Source: Rhabdornis inornatus (taxonomy: Eukaryota; Chordata; Aves; Passeriformes; Rhabdornithidae). From it: DNA of 64,000 bases. Shown piece after piece: positions 35,801 through 45,845 of this stretch. The notes under the pieces were generated by a model, which made no database searches, had not been told where the DNA came from, and saw only the letters and a list, made by a program, of their open reading frames with translations. Every line of letters begins with the position of its first letter. The stretch's first letter is position 1. The position numbers and the translations under genes are program-made. The stretch is from the NCBI GenBank assembly GCA_013397075.1, contig VWZS01004810.1:1316561-1380560 (forward strand). The letters run 5' to 3'.

Positions 35801-37304
35801 GCCAGCATTGGGGTAGCCTATAATGCTCCCACACAGCCTGACACAAACAGGGTTAGCCTCATTGGAGCTGAGCACTCACTCAAATATTGTTTAAAGTCCT
35901 CAACAAGGAAAAAAAAAAAAGGAAAGACAAGAAAAGAAAAGAAAGACTGATGGTTTTAACTTCAGTGGGAAATAGTCTTCTGCCAATATTTCAACAGGTT
36001 GCTCAGAAGACACACTGAAAACTTGCTTTGCTCCAGAAAGGCAGCACATTCCCTGCTCAACAGCTAATGAACTCCCATGGTGTCAAGGCAGTAACCTCAG
36101 GGAGGTGAAGGCAGATGCTGTAGCCATAAAATAGTATAAAGCAGTAAAACCTAGAAAATCTGGAGCTTATATATGAAATTATGACTAATACTGTATTTTC
36201 TGAAAGAGAAGGGAGCAGGAACTCTTTGGGATTGGCCTACAAATGGGTGTCAGCAATTGAAACGTTGTTCATTGAGCATTTTAGTGAATAGTCACTCCTA
36301 GGTCAGCATAGAAATCTCATGTTCTAGCCTGTCTATGATCATCTCTGTATCCAGCTCTGTCACTCCCAAAAAAGCACCAGTGACCATCTCAATTCTCAGG
36401 TGATGTTTCTGCTCTGAGCAGATAAGCAAATATTTTACAATTAGAGGTGTCTCAAATATTAAGGCATAATTAAAAGGACAGAAACAGGGAAAAAGCCCTT
36501 TGGCCCATGAAACTTTGCAAGAGCAGTCACTGAGGGGTTTGTGGTACTTTTATTCTCTTGGCATTTACTTGAAACAAAGGCAAAATCTATCACACGCTGA
36601 GTGTTCACAGAGTACCAGTAAAATAGGTCAGAAATGCAACTGGAACAAATGTGTTTGAATAAAAGAAAGCCAAGCAAACATCTCAGGTACTGGGACTGTG
36701 CAAACACAGCAAATAACATAAAGCTTCCCCTCAGGAGAGGAACAATATGCATAAATCCTGATGCTTTTGTTCACTTAGTGCAGGGCCCAGCAGAGAGGGG
36801 GAACGGCTGTGTCCTGCTGCTAAACACCTTTTAATTCCTGAGGGATTCAGGTTCTGTGGCTGTGTGTGCACCTGGGAGGGGCAGGGGGGAGGCACTGAGG
36901 ACATTTGTTGTGTACGAGCTGGAGCAGCCTCATGGCAGCTCTGGATTGGGCTGTGATGAGGATTTCTCCAGGAAGCCACGGATTACTGGGGTGTGTTTGG
37001 TGATAGGTGGAGCTATGGTGTCACTACCCATTAAAAACCGAGGAAATCCCATCTCTTATTTCAAGGGAATGACTTCCCATGAGTGCCTGGCTCGTGTCTT
37101 TGACACAAAGGCCACATGCCAGGTGTGGCCCCAATGGCATCTCCCACTCTGCTCAAAGTGTCCACAGAAAGGTGGGTGTTGATGCAAGATGAGCCCACAG
37201 CTATGGAAGCAGCAGGCTTTTGTGTCTGAGCACGGGGTAAAATCTGCCTTCTCCTGGCATTCTGGATTGTTTCTTCTGTTCTGGAAGAAGCATCATCTGC
37301 ACTT
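32801..37304. other. Unique sequence, no gene recognised
   Basis: The first 300 bp beyond the 40-bp array are GC-richer than average. An open stretch at about 33177-33278 is discussed among the findings. Simple T-runs (35513-35530, 35678-35690) and a purine/A-rich tract (35908-35945) are present. I find no gene or repeat family that I can defend. Confidence 0.5.
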
Positions 37305-37575
37305 CTCAGAATCACAGAGGGGTTTGGGCTGGAAGGGACCTCAAAAACCATCTCATCCCACCCCAAGGACACCTTCCACTGTCCCAGGCTGCTCCAAGCC
37401 CTGTCCAACCCGGCTGGGGGCACTTCCAGGTTTGGAGCTGTCACAGCTTCTCTGGCCAGCACCTCACCACCTTACAGAGAAGAATTTCTGCCTAATATCC
37501 AATCTAAACTTTTCCCTTTCAGCCTGAAGCCATTTCCCCTTGTCCTTCCTGTACCACACAGTCCTGTTCAAGGGG
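37305..37575 (-). mobile_element. CR1 LINE 3' fragment, minus orientation
   Basis: Reading left to right this is the reverse complement of a CR1 3' end: terminal 'cagaatcacagagg', then 'gtttgggctggaagggacct', 'ccaaggacaccttccact', 'gtcccaggctgctccaagcc', 'cagagaagaatttctgccta' and 'aagccatttccccttgtcct'. It is about 270 bp long, 5'-truncated (its right end) and non-coding. It is moderately diverged from the copies at 42128 and 50012. Confidence 0.87.
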
Positions 37576-37637
37576 TTTGAAGGCTAAACCATCACACTGA
37601 TCTTTGTAAGTGCCTGGCAGTTCTATGTAAGATATTA

Positions 37638-37730
37638 AAAAAAACAAGCAAACAAAAACAAACAAACAACAACAACAACAACAAAACCCAAACCAAGCCA
37701 AAACAAAAAAACAAACAAAAAACTCCAAAC
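37638..37730. repeat. (AAAC)n / (AAC)n microsatellite
   Basis: A/C-only run with AAAC units passing into (AAC)n and back, starting about 60 bp past the 5'-truncated end of the CR1 copy at 37305-37575. The minus-strand open frame across it, rich in Cys, Phe and Val, is compositional. Confidence 0.93.
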
Positions 37731-38460
37731 TGGATTTTTTTTCCTCCTTTTGTCCTCCAGTGGATGGCATCAGGAGCTGCTGGCCCCGCCTGGGAGGAGC
37801 AGAGTGGCCGAGGGGCTCCCACTGGATCCTTGTCCCTGGCTCCCTCCGTGCTCACTGCCTTTCACTTATTGAATTAGAATAAATTGGAACTTTCATAAAG
37901 GGTTATACAAATCATTATCTCAAGTTAGCAGATGTGGGCTCACCAGGGTAGAGCTCTGTTAATAACTCCTTCGGATTAGGGTTGATTGGTACAATTTGAA
38001 ACTTGTTTCTCTCAGCTTGATCAGTCTCGTCGTAACTGTGGCAATTATCCCATTTCACTTTCAATAGCTCAGCACAGAGGAATTGCAGCCTCCAATCCAT
38101 CCCTCTGTAATGAATCTGGTGTGATATGTTCAGTCCTGTGGACAAATACACCCTTAACTCCCGCTACTCTGAAATAAGCATTTAAAAAAATAAATCCTGT
38201 GTCCAAACGACACGTAGGAATGTGACTTTTGGGGAGTGAGATGCTGAGTGTCTGTGTAAACATCATTGAGGTATTTGGCCACAAAAATCTTCTCTTCAGT
38301 CTTACAGCATCATTTGCACTTTTTGGCAGTCTTCCTGCCTGGGAAATTAGATTAAAAAACAGTGGTTTATCCAAGCATTGAAGCTGCTTGAATAGATTCT
38401 GATGAATGTGTTACATGCTGAATTTGTGGGGTTCTGTTAAATAACTCATCTAGCAATATT

Positions 38461-38523
38461 TTTCTTTCTTTCTTTTTCTTTTTTTTTTTCCCCTCCAGGA
38501 GTCATTAATAAATGATTTAATGA
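38461..38523. promoter_or_regulatory. Pyrimidine tract plus homeodomain-type inverted repeat
   Basis: A (TTTC)n/T-rich tract ends in 'cccctccag', which looks like a textbook splice acceptor. It is followed at once by tcattaa (38502-38508), an 8-bp spacer and the exact reverse complement ttaatga (38517-38523). The inverted TAAT-type cores would suit a pair of homeodomain proteins. The downstream frame closes soon and has no recognisable protein, so I favour a regulatory or fortuitous element over an exon. Confidence 0.3.
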
Positions 38524-38967
38524 GGGAGCACAGAATTCTCATAATAATATATTTGACAAGTGTTTGCGTTCAGTCCTTTATTTGACTTCAACAACATGGC
38601 TGGGTCTCAGTTTTATAGACTCATGAAGAACACATTGAACTTTGACAATTGCTCCACACTAATTTCTTTTTAGAAAGACACCTGAACAAGTGTTTCCTTT
38701 AAGCTCACCTTTAGATCTTACCTGATATACCTTGCTGGACCACAGGCTTTAGCAGTAAGGGGAACCTTGTGCTTAAATCATTGTAGTGATGGTTTTCTTG
38801 CAGTTACCAGTTCTGCTGTTGCCTCTTCATAATCTTTCCCTGTATATTGGGAGCACAAATTGTGAATGATTTCCATGTTTCCTGGGATCAGGAGTGTCCC
38901 TGAACCATCCCCAGCTCACAAGCTCTAAATGTATTCCCTTTCTTTCCAACCATTGTTTGGACTTTCT

Positions 38968-39068
38968 GCTTGTAAATTCTTTAAGCCAGGACTGTTGCTC
39001 ACTTCTTGTTCACACAGCACCTCGTTGCATGTTTTATGAAGCCAGTAAAGCACTAGAAATTTAAATAC
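38968..39068 (+). repeat. Ancient interspersed repeat remnant
   Basis: The order 'cttgtaaattctttaagcca', 'ggactgttgctcacttcttg', 'ttcacacagcacctcgttgc' and an AAAT-rich end resembles a very common old sauropsid repeat ('gtaagctctttgggacagggac', then 'gcacagcacctagca', then an A-rich ATA tail). The similarity is by eye and the copy is diverged. I cannot name the family with certainty. Confidence 0.45.
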
Positions 39069-39766
39069 ATGGACTGATCTGTTTCCCACTTCCAGCACCA
39101 AAGCTGTGCGTCACTGATGCCCACAGAACCGTGCCAGTGAAAGCAACAGTGTGATCCCACCCAGCTTGAATTCCTAACCGTGAGAATTAAAGTTTGAATT
39201 CAGATCCAGTGCACATCTGCTTCTTGAAATTGTTTGAGGATGCAGCTTAAATAATTATTGGTGTCCCAAAGTTTTGTGAGGAGCATCCAATCCCTTCTCA
39301 CTGCTCTTGCCAGCTGCCTCCTGCTCAGCTTGGAGTGCTCAGCCTCTTGCAGGGGCTTGGACAGCTCTGAATCACACTGCTTCCAATATGTTTCTACTAA
39401 AAATAATAGTAGTAATTAATGCTCTTGGTTTTAGTGCTGCCATCTGCCTTGGTGCCAGCCACAATGGCTTTTTCCTCTGTATTCCCCCAAGTGGCAAGAA
39501 GGAGAAAAGCAAGGACAGAGGCAGCTGCTTGGGCTTTCCCCAGCACCTCTGTTTCAGCTGGCAGGGATTCTCCTGACAGGGACAGGGAGAAGGGGGGGTT
39601 GTCTGTTCTTCTGAACATCCTCAGAGCAAAGGTAACAGAGATCAAGGAGATACACGTGTGGAAGGAAGGCAGTTACACATGAGCTGTAACCTCTCCTGAA
39701 GGTAGAGGTAAATAGCCCAGCATCCTTAGGAGATGCTCTCAAGACAGGGAGCTCCACAGTGTATTT

Positions 39767-40262
39767 TCACAGAATCACTGAATCATTTAGGCTGGAAAAC
39801 ACCTCCAGCATCATCAATCCAACCTTTTCCAACCCCAACTTGTCGCCCATCCCAGAGCACTGAGTGCCACTGGCATTCTTTAGACACCTCCAGGGATGGG
39901 GCATCCACCTCCTCCCTGGCCAGCTCCCTCCAATGCCTGGCAATCCTTTCAAGTGAAGAAATTCCTGCTGGTGCCCACCCTGCCCTCCCCTGGCCAGCCT
40001 GAGGCCGTTCCCTCTCCTCCTGTCCCTGTTCCCTGGAGCAAAGCCTGACTGACCCCCGTGGCAGTCCCCTCCTGTCAGGGAGTTGTGCAGAGCCACAAGG
40101 GCCCCCCTGAGCCTCCTTTTCTCCAGGCTGAGCCCCTTTCCCAGCTCTCTCAGCCTCTCCTGGGGCTCCAGCCCCTTCCCCAGCTCTGTTCCCTTCCCTG
40201 GGCATGCTCCAGCCCCTCCATGTCCTTCTTACAGAGAAGGGCCCAGAACTGGACTCAGCACT
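39767..40262 (-). mobile_element. CR1 LINE 3' fragment, minus orientation
   Basis: About 495 bp, among the longest CR1 copies here. From its 3' end at the left it shows 'cacagaatcactgaatcat', 'ttaggctggaaaacacctcc', 'cacctccagggatggggcat', 'caagtgaagaaattcctgc', then 'aggctgagcccctttcccag' and 'ctctctcagcctctcctggg', and ends near 'gcccagaactggactcagca'. The structure matches a 5'-truncated insertion. The open frames on both strands across it derive from its GC-rich body and do not encode a functional protein. Confidence 0.88.
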
Positions 40263-40347
40263 AAGATTTTGAAGGGATTTATCTCACTACAGACCACACA
40301 ATGATGAGAAAGGGATGGGTGTTGGAAGTTTGCATTATCCCAGCTCT

Positions 40348-40425
40348 TGGGATGGGATGGGATGGGATGGGATGGGATGGGATGGGATGGGATGGGATGG
40401 GATGGGATGGGATGGGACGGGATGG
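40348..40425. repeat. (GGGAT)n pentanucleotide array, about 15 copies
   Basis: A nearly perfect GGGAT run of about 78 bp with a single change (gggac) near its right end. It places a GGG triplet every 5 bp with AT loops on the plus strand, a strong sequence match to the rule for G-quadruplex formation. It lies about 85 bp from the 5'-truncated end of the CR1 copy at 39767. The Met-Gly-Trp-Asp open frames over it are repeat artefacts. Confidence 0.97.
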
Positions 40426-41879
40426 TCAGAGGTGAGTGCAGGAGCCCCTCTCTTCTCTCCATCTCTGGAAAAGTTTCCTTCCCCAGGCCCTGCAGATGTT
40501 GGGAGCACACAGGCAAGTTGGGGAATTGAACAGGAGGAAGTGGCAACGTGTTTCACAAACAGCATCAAGAAAGGTTAACAAACAGCATCAAAAAGGGCAT
40601 TTGTCACAGTGCATCACCTTCTGTTCCTACCAGACTCCTGCCACAGCCTTTCCCTTTGCCTTGCCTATGTCCCCTAATTGCAGAATTTACTGACTGTCCC
40701 ACTGGAGGCCAAAAGAGCCACTTCAGGTCTGGAGGAGAGGAGGTGTTTATAGATCAAAAATCCTCCCCTGCCTGGGGACACTGACTGCAGCAGTAAAAGT
40801 AATCCTTACTCCTGGCAGCAAAATTTGGGATAGGGGATGACAAAACTGTGGCAGACAGCAGGGCCCCTTCAGCTCTCGAGACAGGGGACTTTTAAAGGCT
40901 GTACAAACCTCTTCTCCCTGATCCTTGCTCAGCAGGCTGGGGAGGCCTTTTTCTCCCGTCAGAGGAGAAGAGCTATCACACGTCAGCAGCCACATCTCTC
41001 CTTCACACTCAATGACACTTCAGAAGGCAACCTGTTGATCCCAGTCCTATCTGCCACAAGTGTGCTCTGAGAAGCTTATTTTGACTACAGCGAGGAGAAA
41101 ACAGTTGTTGAGGGATAGGAAAAAAACAACACGTAAGGAAGTGCAGCAGCCCAGGTTTCAACACATCCAGCCTAGAAGGAATATTTCTGATAATTCAAAG
41201 TCTGCACAGCTGTCCCAGGCTCCCAACCCTCCACAGCCCACAGCACCCTGTAACCAAACTCAGTCTGTTCCCTTGCTTTAACTGTCATGGTTTGAAAACT
41301 GCAGGGTTTGAGCAGGTTTTGTGCATAGGGCTTAAGTTCCTTGCTTACCTTCTTCCTTGCATCAAACCCTGGTGTCTTAAATGGGAGCACATCTCCAGTT
41401 CCCTCCTTCCTCCTCCTCCCCAGATGCTGCTGAAGGGATTTAAGGTGAGAGTCTCAGCCCAAAGTCTTTTATTGCATCCCTGCAGTCACCTCCAGCCAGG
41501 GTCTTGGGTCACTTACTGAGAAGAACTAATAGGTCTGTAGCTCTTTTATCATTCTTCTTTGGTATTTCTTGTCTTTTTAAATAAGTGTCTGTATAAAAAT
41601 CTGGATTAAATAATAAGTTTCTGCTTTTTAATGAAAAATTTAAAAAAAAAAGTTGTAAGAAATGTCAATTATGATTAACACTTCAGCGTGGAAAAATGAC
41701 ATTATCACCAGCGTTGTATGGAATTGAATAGACATCACCTGGCATTTGCCATCAGGGCTTGGCAGCTCTCCAGACAGGTTGCTACTTAGCTTTAAAGGTA
41801 GGAAAGTTATTCCAGTTTTAAAGTTTTGCCATATTCTTTCCACTTTGAAAAAAAAAAAATTGAAGTCAAACTTTGCTGT

Positions 41880-41962
41880 GAAACAAAATTCCTGACCAAA
41901 AAAACCCCCCCAAACCAACAACAAAACAAAACAAACAAACAAACAAACAAAAACATCAAAAC
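41880..41962. repeat. (AAAC)n-rich low-complexity tract
   Basis: An A/C-rich stretch culminating in about eight AAAC units at 41928-41953. Same motif type as at 26933 and 37638. Confidence 0.9.
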
Positions 41963-42127
41963 ATCAAAACAACCACATTCTCCAGCTTATTTTTATAAAG
42001 AACAAAAATAATTCTGCTCCATCTCAGTTTCAAATTAGGAACTTTTAATTTGTGTTTAATGCCTGTATTGGGTTCTAACAAGCTGATCTCTCCAATGGCC
42101 CTCTGTCTTTGTACTTAGAAACAAACA

Positions 42128-42435
42128 ATGAATCATCAAATTGCAGAATTCTGGAATGCTTTGGGTTGGAAAGGACCTTAAAGCTCATCCCATTTCACCC
42201 CTGCCATGGCAGGGACCCCTCCCACTGTCCCAGGCTGCTCCATGCTCCAATGTCCAGCCTGGCCTCGGGCATTCCAGGGATCCAGGGGCAGCCACAGCTG
42301 TGCCAGGGTCTCCCCACTCTCACAGGGAAAATTTTTTTCCTGATATCTGATAAATATCTAACATCTAATCTAAACCTACTCTCAGTCTGAAGCCATTCCC
42401 CCTTGTTCTGCCCCCTCATACCTGTAAATAGTTCA
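42128..42435 (-). mobile_element. CR1 LINE 3' fragment, minus orientation
   Basis: Reverse-complement CR1 3' end: 'aattgcagaattctggaatg', 'tttgggttggaaaggacc', 'cctgccatggcagggacc', 'ctcccactgtcccaggctgc', 'gggatccaggggcagccaca', 'ctctcacagggaaaattttt' and 'tctgaagccattcccccttg'. This arrangement is the passerine-like CR1 type also seen at 50012 and, inverted, at 9930. It is about 300 bp, 5'-truncated and non-coding. Confidence 0.9.
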
Positions 42436-44170
42436 CAGGGATCTTGAACTAGCCCAATGTTCCCTGTCTTCAAACCCAGCTCCATCTCCCCCCTTCCCCT
42501 GCCTTGGCCCTGGAACAAGAGAAACTGTAAACAATCACAACAACCTCCGAAGTATTTCAATAACAAAATAACGAAAGCAATTCTCCGAGGGGCTGGTAAA
42601 TAGCAGCCAAGCTATCAGAGCCCAGAGGGGGAAAAGTTCAGCCCAAACTAGTTACAAAACCTCCAGATGCAGTGTGACAAACTCCAGCCTGCTCCTGCTC
42701 TTGCTCCCGTTGCCATTTTCCTGCAGAATGACAGTTTTCAATTACTGGGCTGTAGCTAAAAGCAAATTGTGCACTTCAGCAGCTGGAGTTCTCTCTCCTG
42801 ATTTTCAGACGTGGCTGGGTAAAATGTACAGGGGCAATGGAAATGGCTTTCTGTGCACAGCTAACTGAGCAAGGACATGCCCAGAGACTGTCAGGAGCAG
42901 GAGAAAGTCAAAAGGAGCTGCAGGCAGGGAGGGGGGATTGATCCCAGCGCCCTCACCCCCCCTCCTCCCCCAGCAAGGAGATTCCAGCTGTACATGCTGC
43001 AGGAGCAGACCTGTGTCAACCCGTCTGCCTAAACTTTAAACATGATTTAGATTATTTTTCCCCCGAAATGACTAATTCTCTAAATAGTCTAAGATCTGGA
43101 TCACGTTATCCTCATTCTTACAGAGGTAATAAATTTCCCCTTTCCCCCATAAGAGTGTCCCATTAGAGCAGAACCTGGATTTCTGGATCTAAGGATGTAC
43201 TTGAGCTAAAATACATCCACGGGGGTCAATCCTCTTTGTAAGACCCAGGCAGGAGAAGGAGGCAAACCCAGGTTTCATGGTGTACTGGAGGTGTTGCATG
43301 GAGGTACTGCTAAACTGACATGTGCAATAACCTGGGGGAAGTTACCATAATAAAATATTTGTCCTAATAAAAATCAACACAGAGAGACTCACCAGCCTTT
43401 TTCTCTCTATTCTGTGCAAGGCAGTTTTACTTGAGCAGAGACACTGAAGACTGGGGCAGAATTTTTATTGTTAGCTCTGGGACATCTTGGGTCTGCAACC
43501 AGCTGCAAATCATAGAATCATTTAGGGAAAAGCCTTAGGATTATTGAAACCATCAAGGAACAAACAGGGCTATGAGGGACACCAGGCTGGCAGCACCCCA
43601 AATTTGTCAATAGCTGCCTGAATGTTGTCCACAAAGCGGATTCAGTGAAATCTTTCCTGCTGGGCACCTTGGGCTCAGCCATTTGAATATTTATATTTTG
43701 AAATTTACAATGAATTACTGTTCTAACCTGATTTCATGACTTTTTCCTGCAGAAACCTTTGCCCAGTGAAGACAGTGAATCCCACAGTTGCTCTGTGTGC
43801 CATCACTTTCCTTCATCCTCCCTCAGTGTGAGCGACATGGCTGGGGAAAATCAAATGTTACAAGTGCTCTGCTGTTCCAGGAGAGGCAGTTCTTGGCTGA
43901 GCCCTGTGCCTTCCCCCATTACCATCCTCCCTCGTGCCTGCTGCATGCCTTGGACAGCTGGGGAGCCTGCAATTCTCCTGCACCCCGTGAGTCAGGCCAC
44001 AGCTGCTGTCCAAACAACACTGAACTGCTCTGACAAAGCTGCAGAACCTGCAGAAATCTCCAGTCACACATGACATGGTCGAGCAGTGCATCCCTGCCAA
44101 ACAGGAAGAAGGAAGGCAGAGGGTAGGGCTGGATAAGCACCCTTGGTGGTGACATGCCATTTTTAGCCAT
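42436..44170. other. Unique sequence, no gene recognised
   Basis: No confirmed gene. The block near 43020-43200 is AT-rich with scattered CpGs and could be conserved non-coding sequence. A splice-flanked open stretch at 43753-43827 is discussed among the findings. Confidence 0.45.
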
Positions 44171-44269
44171 AATTATGTAAATTGCATAATTCATCTCGAA
44201 ATATTGAGGGGTTTTTTTCCTGTATTTACTGCAATTACGTCAATTGACCTATTTATGTTATCTGACGTG
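44171..44269. promoter_or_regulatory. Candidate enhancer: POU/homeodomain and CRE-like sites
   Basis: aattatg (44171-44177) and its reverse complement cataatt (44185-44191) flank a 7-bp spacer. Within this, atgtaaat and the reverse of attgcat each differ by about one base from an octamer-type POU site. TTACGTCA at 44235-44242 fits a CREB/ATF-type site, and TGACGTG at 44263-44269 is a second CRE-like word. CpGs are rare in such AT-rich avian DNA, so these surviving CpGs hint at constraint. Function is inferred from motifs only. Confidence 0.35.
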
Positions 44270-45589
44270 CTTATCATTAAAATGGGACAATATATCCCAT
44301 TAGATCCTCTTACTCCATTGAATGGAATGATGATTAATTATATCATAAAAAGGAGCTGTGCTACGCATCTCTGAGCATGGAATTTGAGGCTTAAAATAAA
44401 ACAAACTACTCCCATAATTTCCTGTCTTAAAACTGCACCTTACCCACTTGGGAAATATGGCCAGGGTTCCCCACACGGCATCGTTCTGGTCCACATTAAT
44501 ATCAAAAAGATGTTTAGAAAGCCAAACATATTTATTTCTTGTAGCACCTACTGCTCTATATTATACAGAGACAACATGTCTAAAGAAAATCCAACAAACC
44601 TGGCTCATCTATGAGTTCATTACTCTGAGAATCTCTTTCCAGAGTGGAGGAAAAGGAGTTTTCCCAACTACATTGGTTATAGCTTCTTGGAAACCATCTC
44701 CTGCTGCTCTCTCAGAGTCTGGGTCTGTCAGGCCCTGTTAGTGAAACTGTGGCTCTGGGAATGCAGGATGACAGGTGAGGAATGTAGTTTTAATTCCTGC
44801 CCTAAATATCAATTCAGAAGTGCATGATAGAGCAACATAGTATTTTTCTTTTTCCTAAATAAGGGTTTTATCTCCATCCTTACTTGAGCCAAGCTCTGCC
44901 TATTTCTCTGCATCTAAACCTTGTCCTCCTCCAACCTATTACACTTCATCACGTCCATGAAAGCCTAGACCTGAGCCCAGACAGAAATCCATGTGTGGTG
45001 TTTTAGATGTGTGCTGGACTCAGGGTGACCACTCAAAGGTAACAAAGGTGGCCCTGTTCTCCCGGTTTTGGGACACTTACACAACTACTTTAGTTCTTCA
45101 TTTTCTGGACAACGATGCTGGCCCAGTTTCTTTAGTTCCTTACATTAAAGTCCCTGTGCACTGCTTTCATATTCAGGATGAATAATGACCACGTGTCCTT
45201 GGGGGATTCAGGGCTGTGGGGACAAGAGCTCTCAGAAGGATCATGAGAGGGACCCATGGAGCTGGGGACTGTCTCCTCAGAAATTAGGTTTCTTGGTACT
45301 GCTCCCACTCAATCCCAAAGTATCTGCTGCTCCTTGGAACAGGCAGAGGGGATGGGCAGAAAGAGAGGATTGTTGCAGTGTGCCCCTTCTCAGCTGATCT
45401 CACCCTCCCTCAGCAGCCAGCACATGGTCCCAGAGGGAATGGTTCCAGCTTGTTTTAATCCAAAGGAAAGGGCTTGAGTGCACCTAAAGAGGGTTTCATC
45501 ATCGTTTGTTTTACTCAATTAAAAACCTGCAGACACAGATTAGCTCCCTGCTGCTCAGTGTAGGAATTCTTTTAACACTGCAGTGATTT

Positions 45590-45845
45590 ACGATCTACCA
45601 GGCAGCGTCTAACCAATGTCATCCAGAACCCAGAGATGCTGAACACGGGGCTGGTCACTCGTGCTAATGAAAAATGGATTGGAGGTGACAGCCCTTGCGT
45701 GGCTGCATTTTGATAACGGGTGACAGAGTGGGGCTGGAGCCGAGGGAGGCTCTGTAATTAATATTACAGTAGGATCAGGTATGTAACGGAGTGCTTGACT
45801 TGGAATTAAAATCAATACAACAGCTGTTGGGACGTGTCACTCCTG
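45590..45845. promoter_or_regulatory. CpG-retaining block with a palindromic TAAT site
   Basis: About nine CpGs survive in 255 bp of moderate GC content, clearly denser than the flanks. At 45752-45769 ctgtaat and its exact reverse complement attacag flank the spacer TAAT, giving inverted homeodomain-type cores. The 68-codon minus-strand open frame over this block has no recognisable domain. A conserved non-coding regulatory element is the likeliest reading, although an exon is not excluded. Confidence 0.35.
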
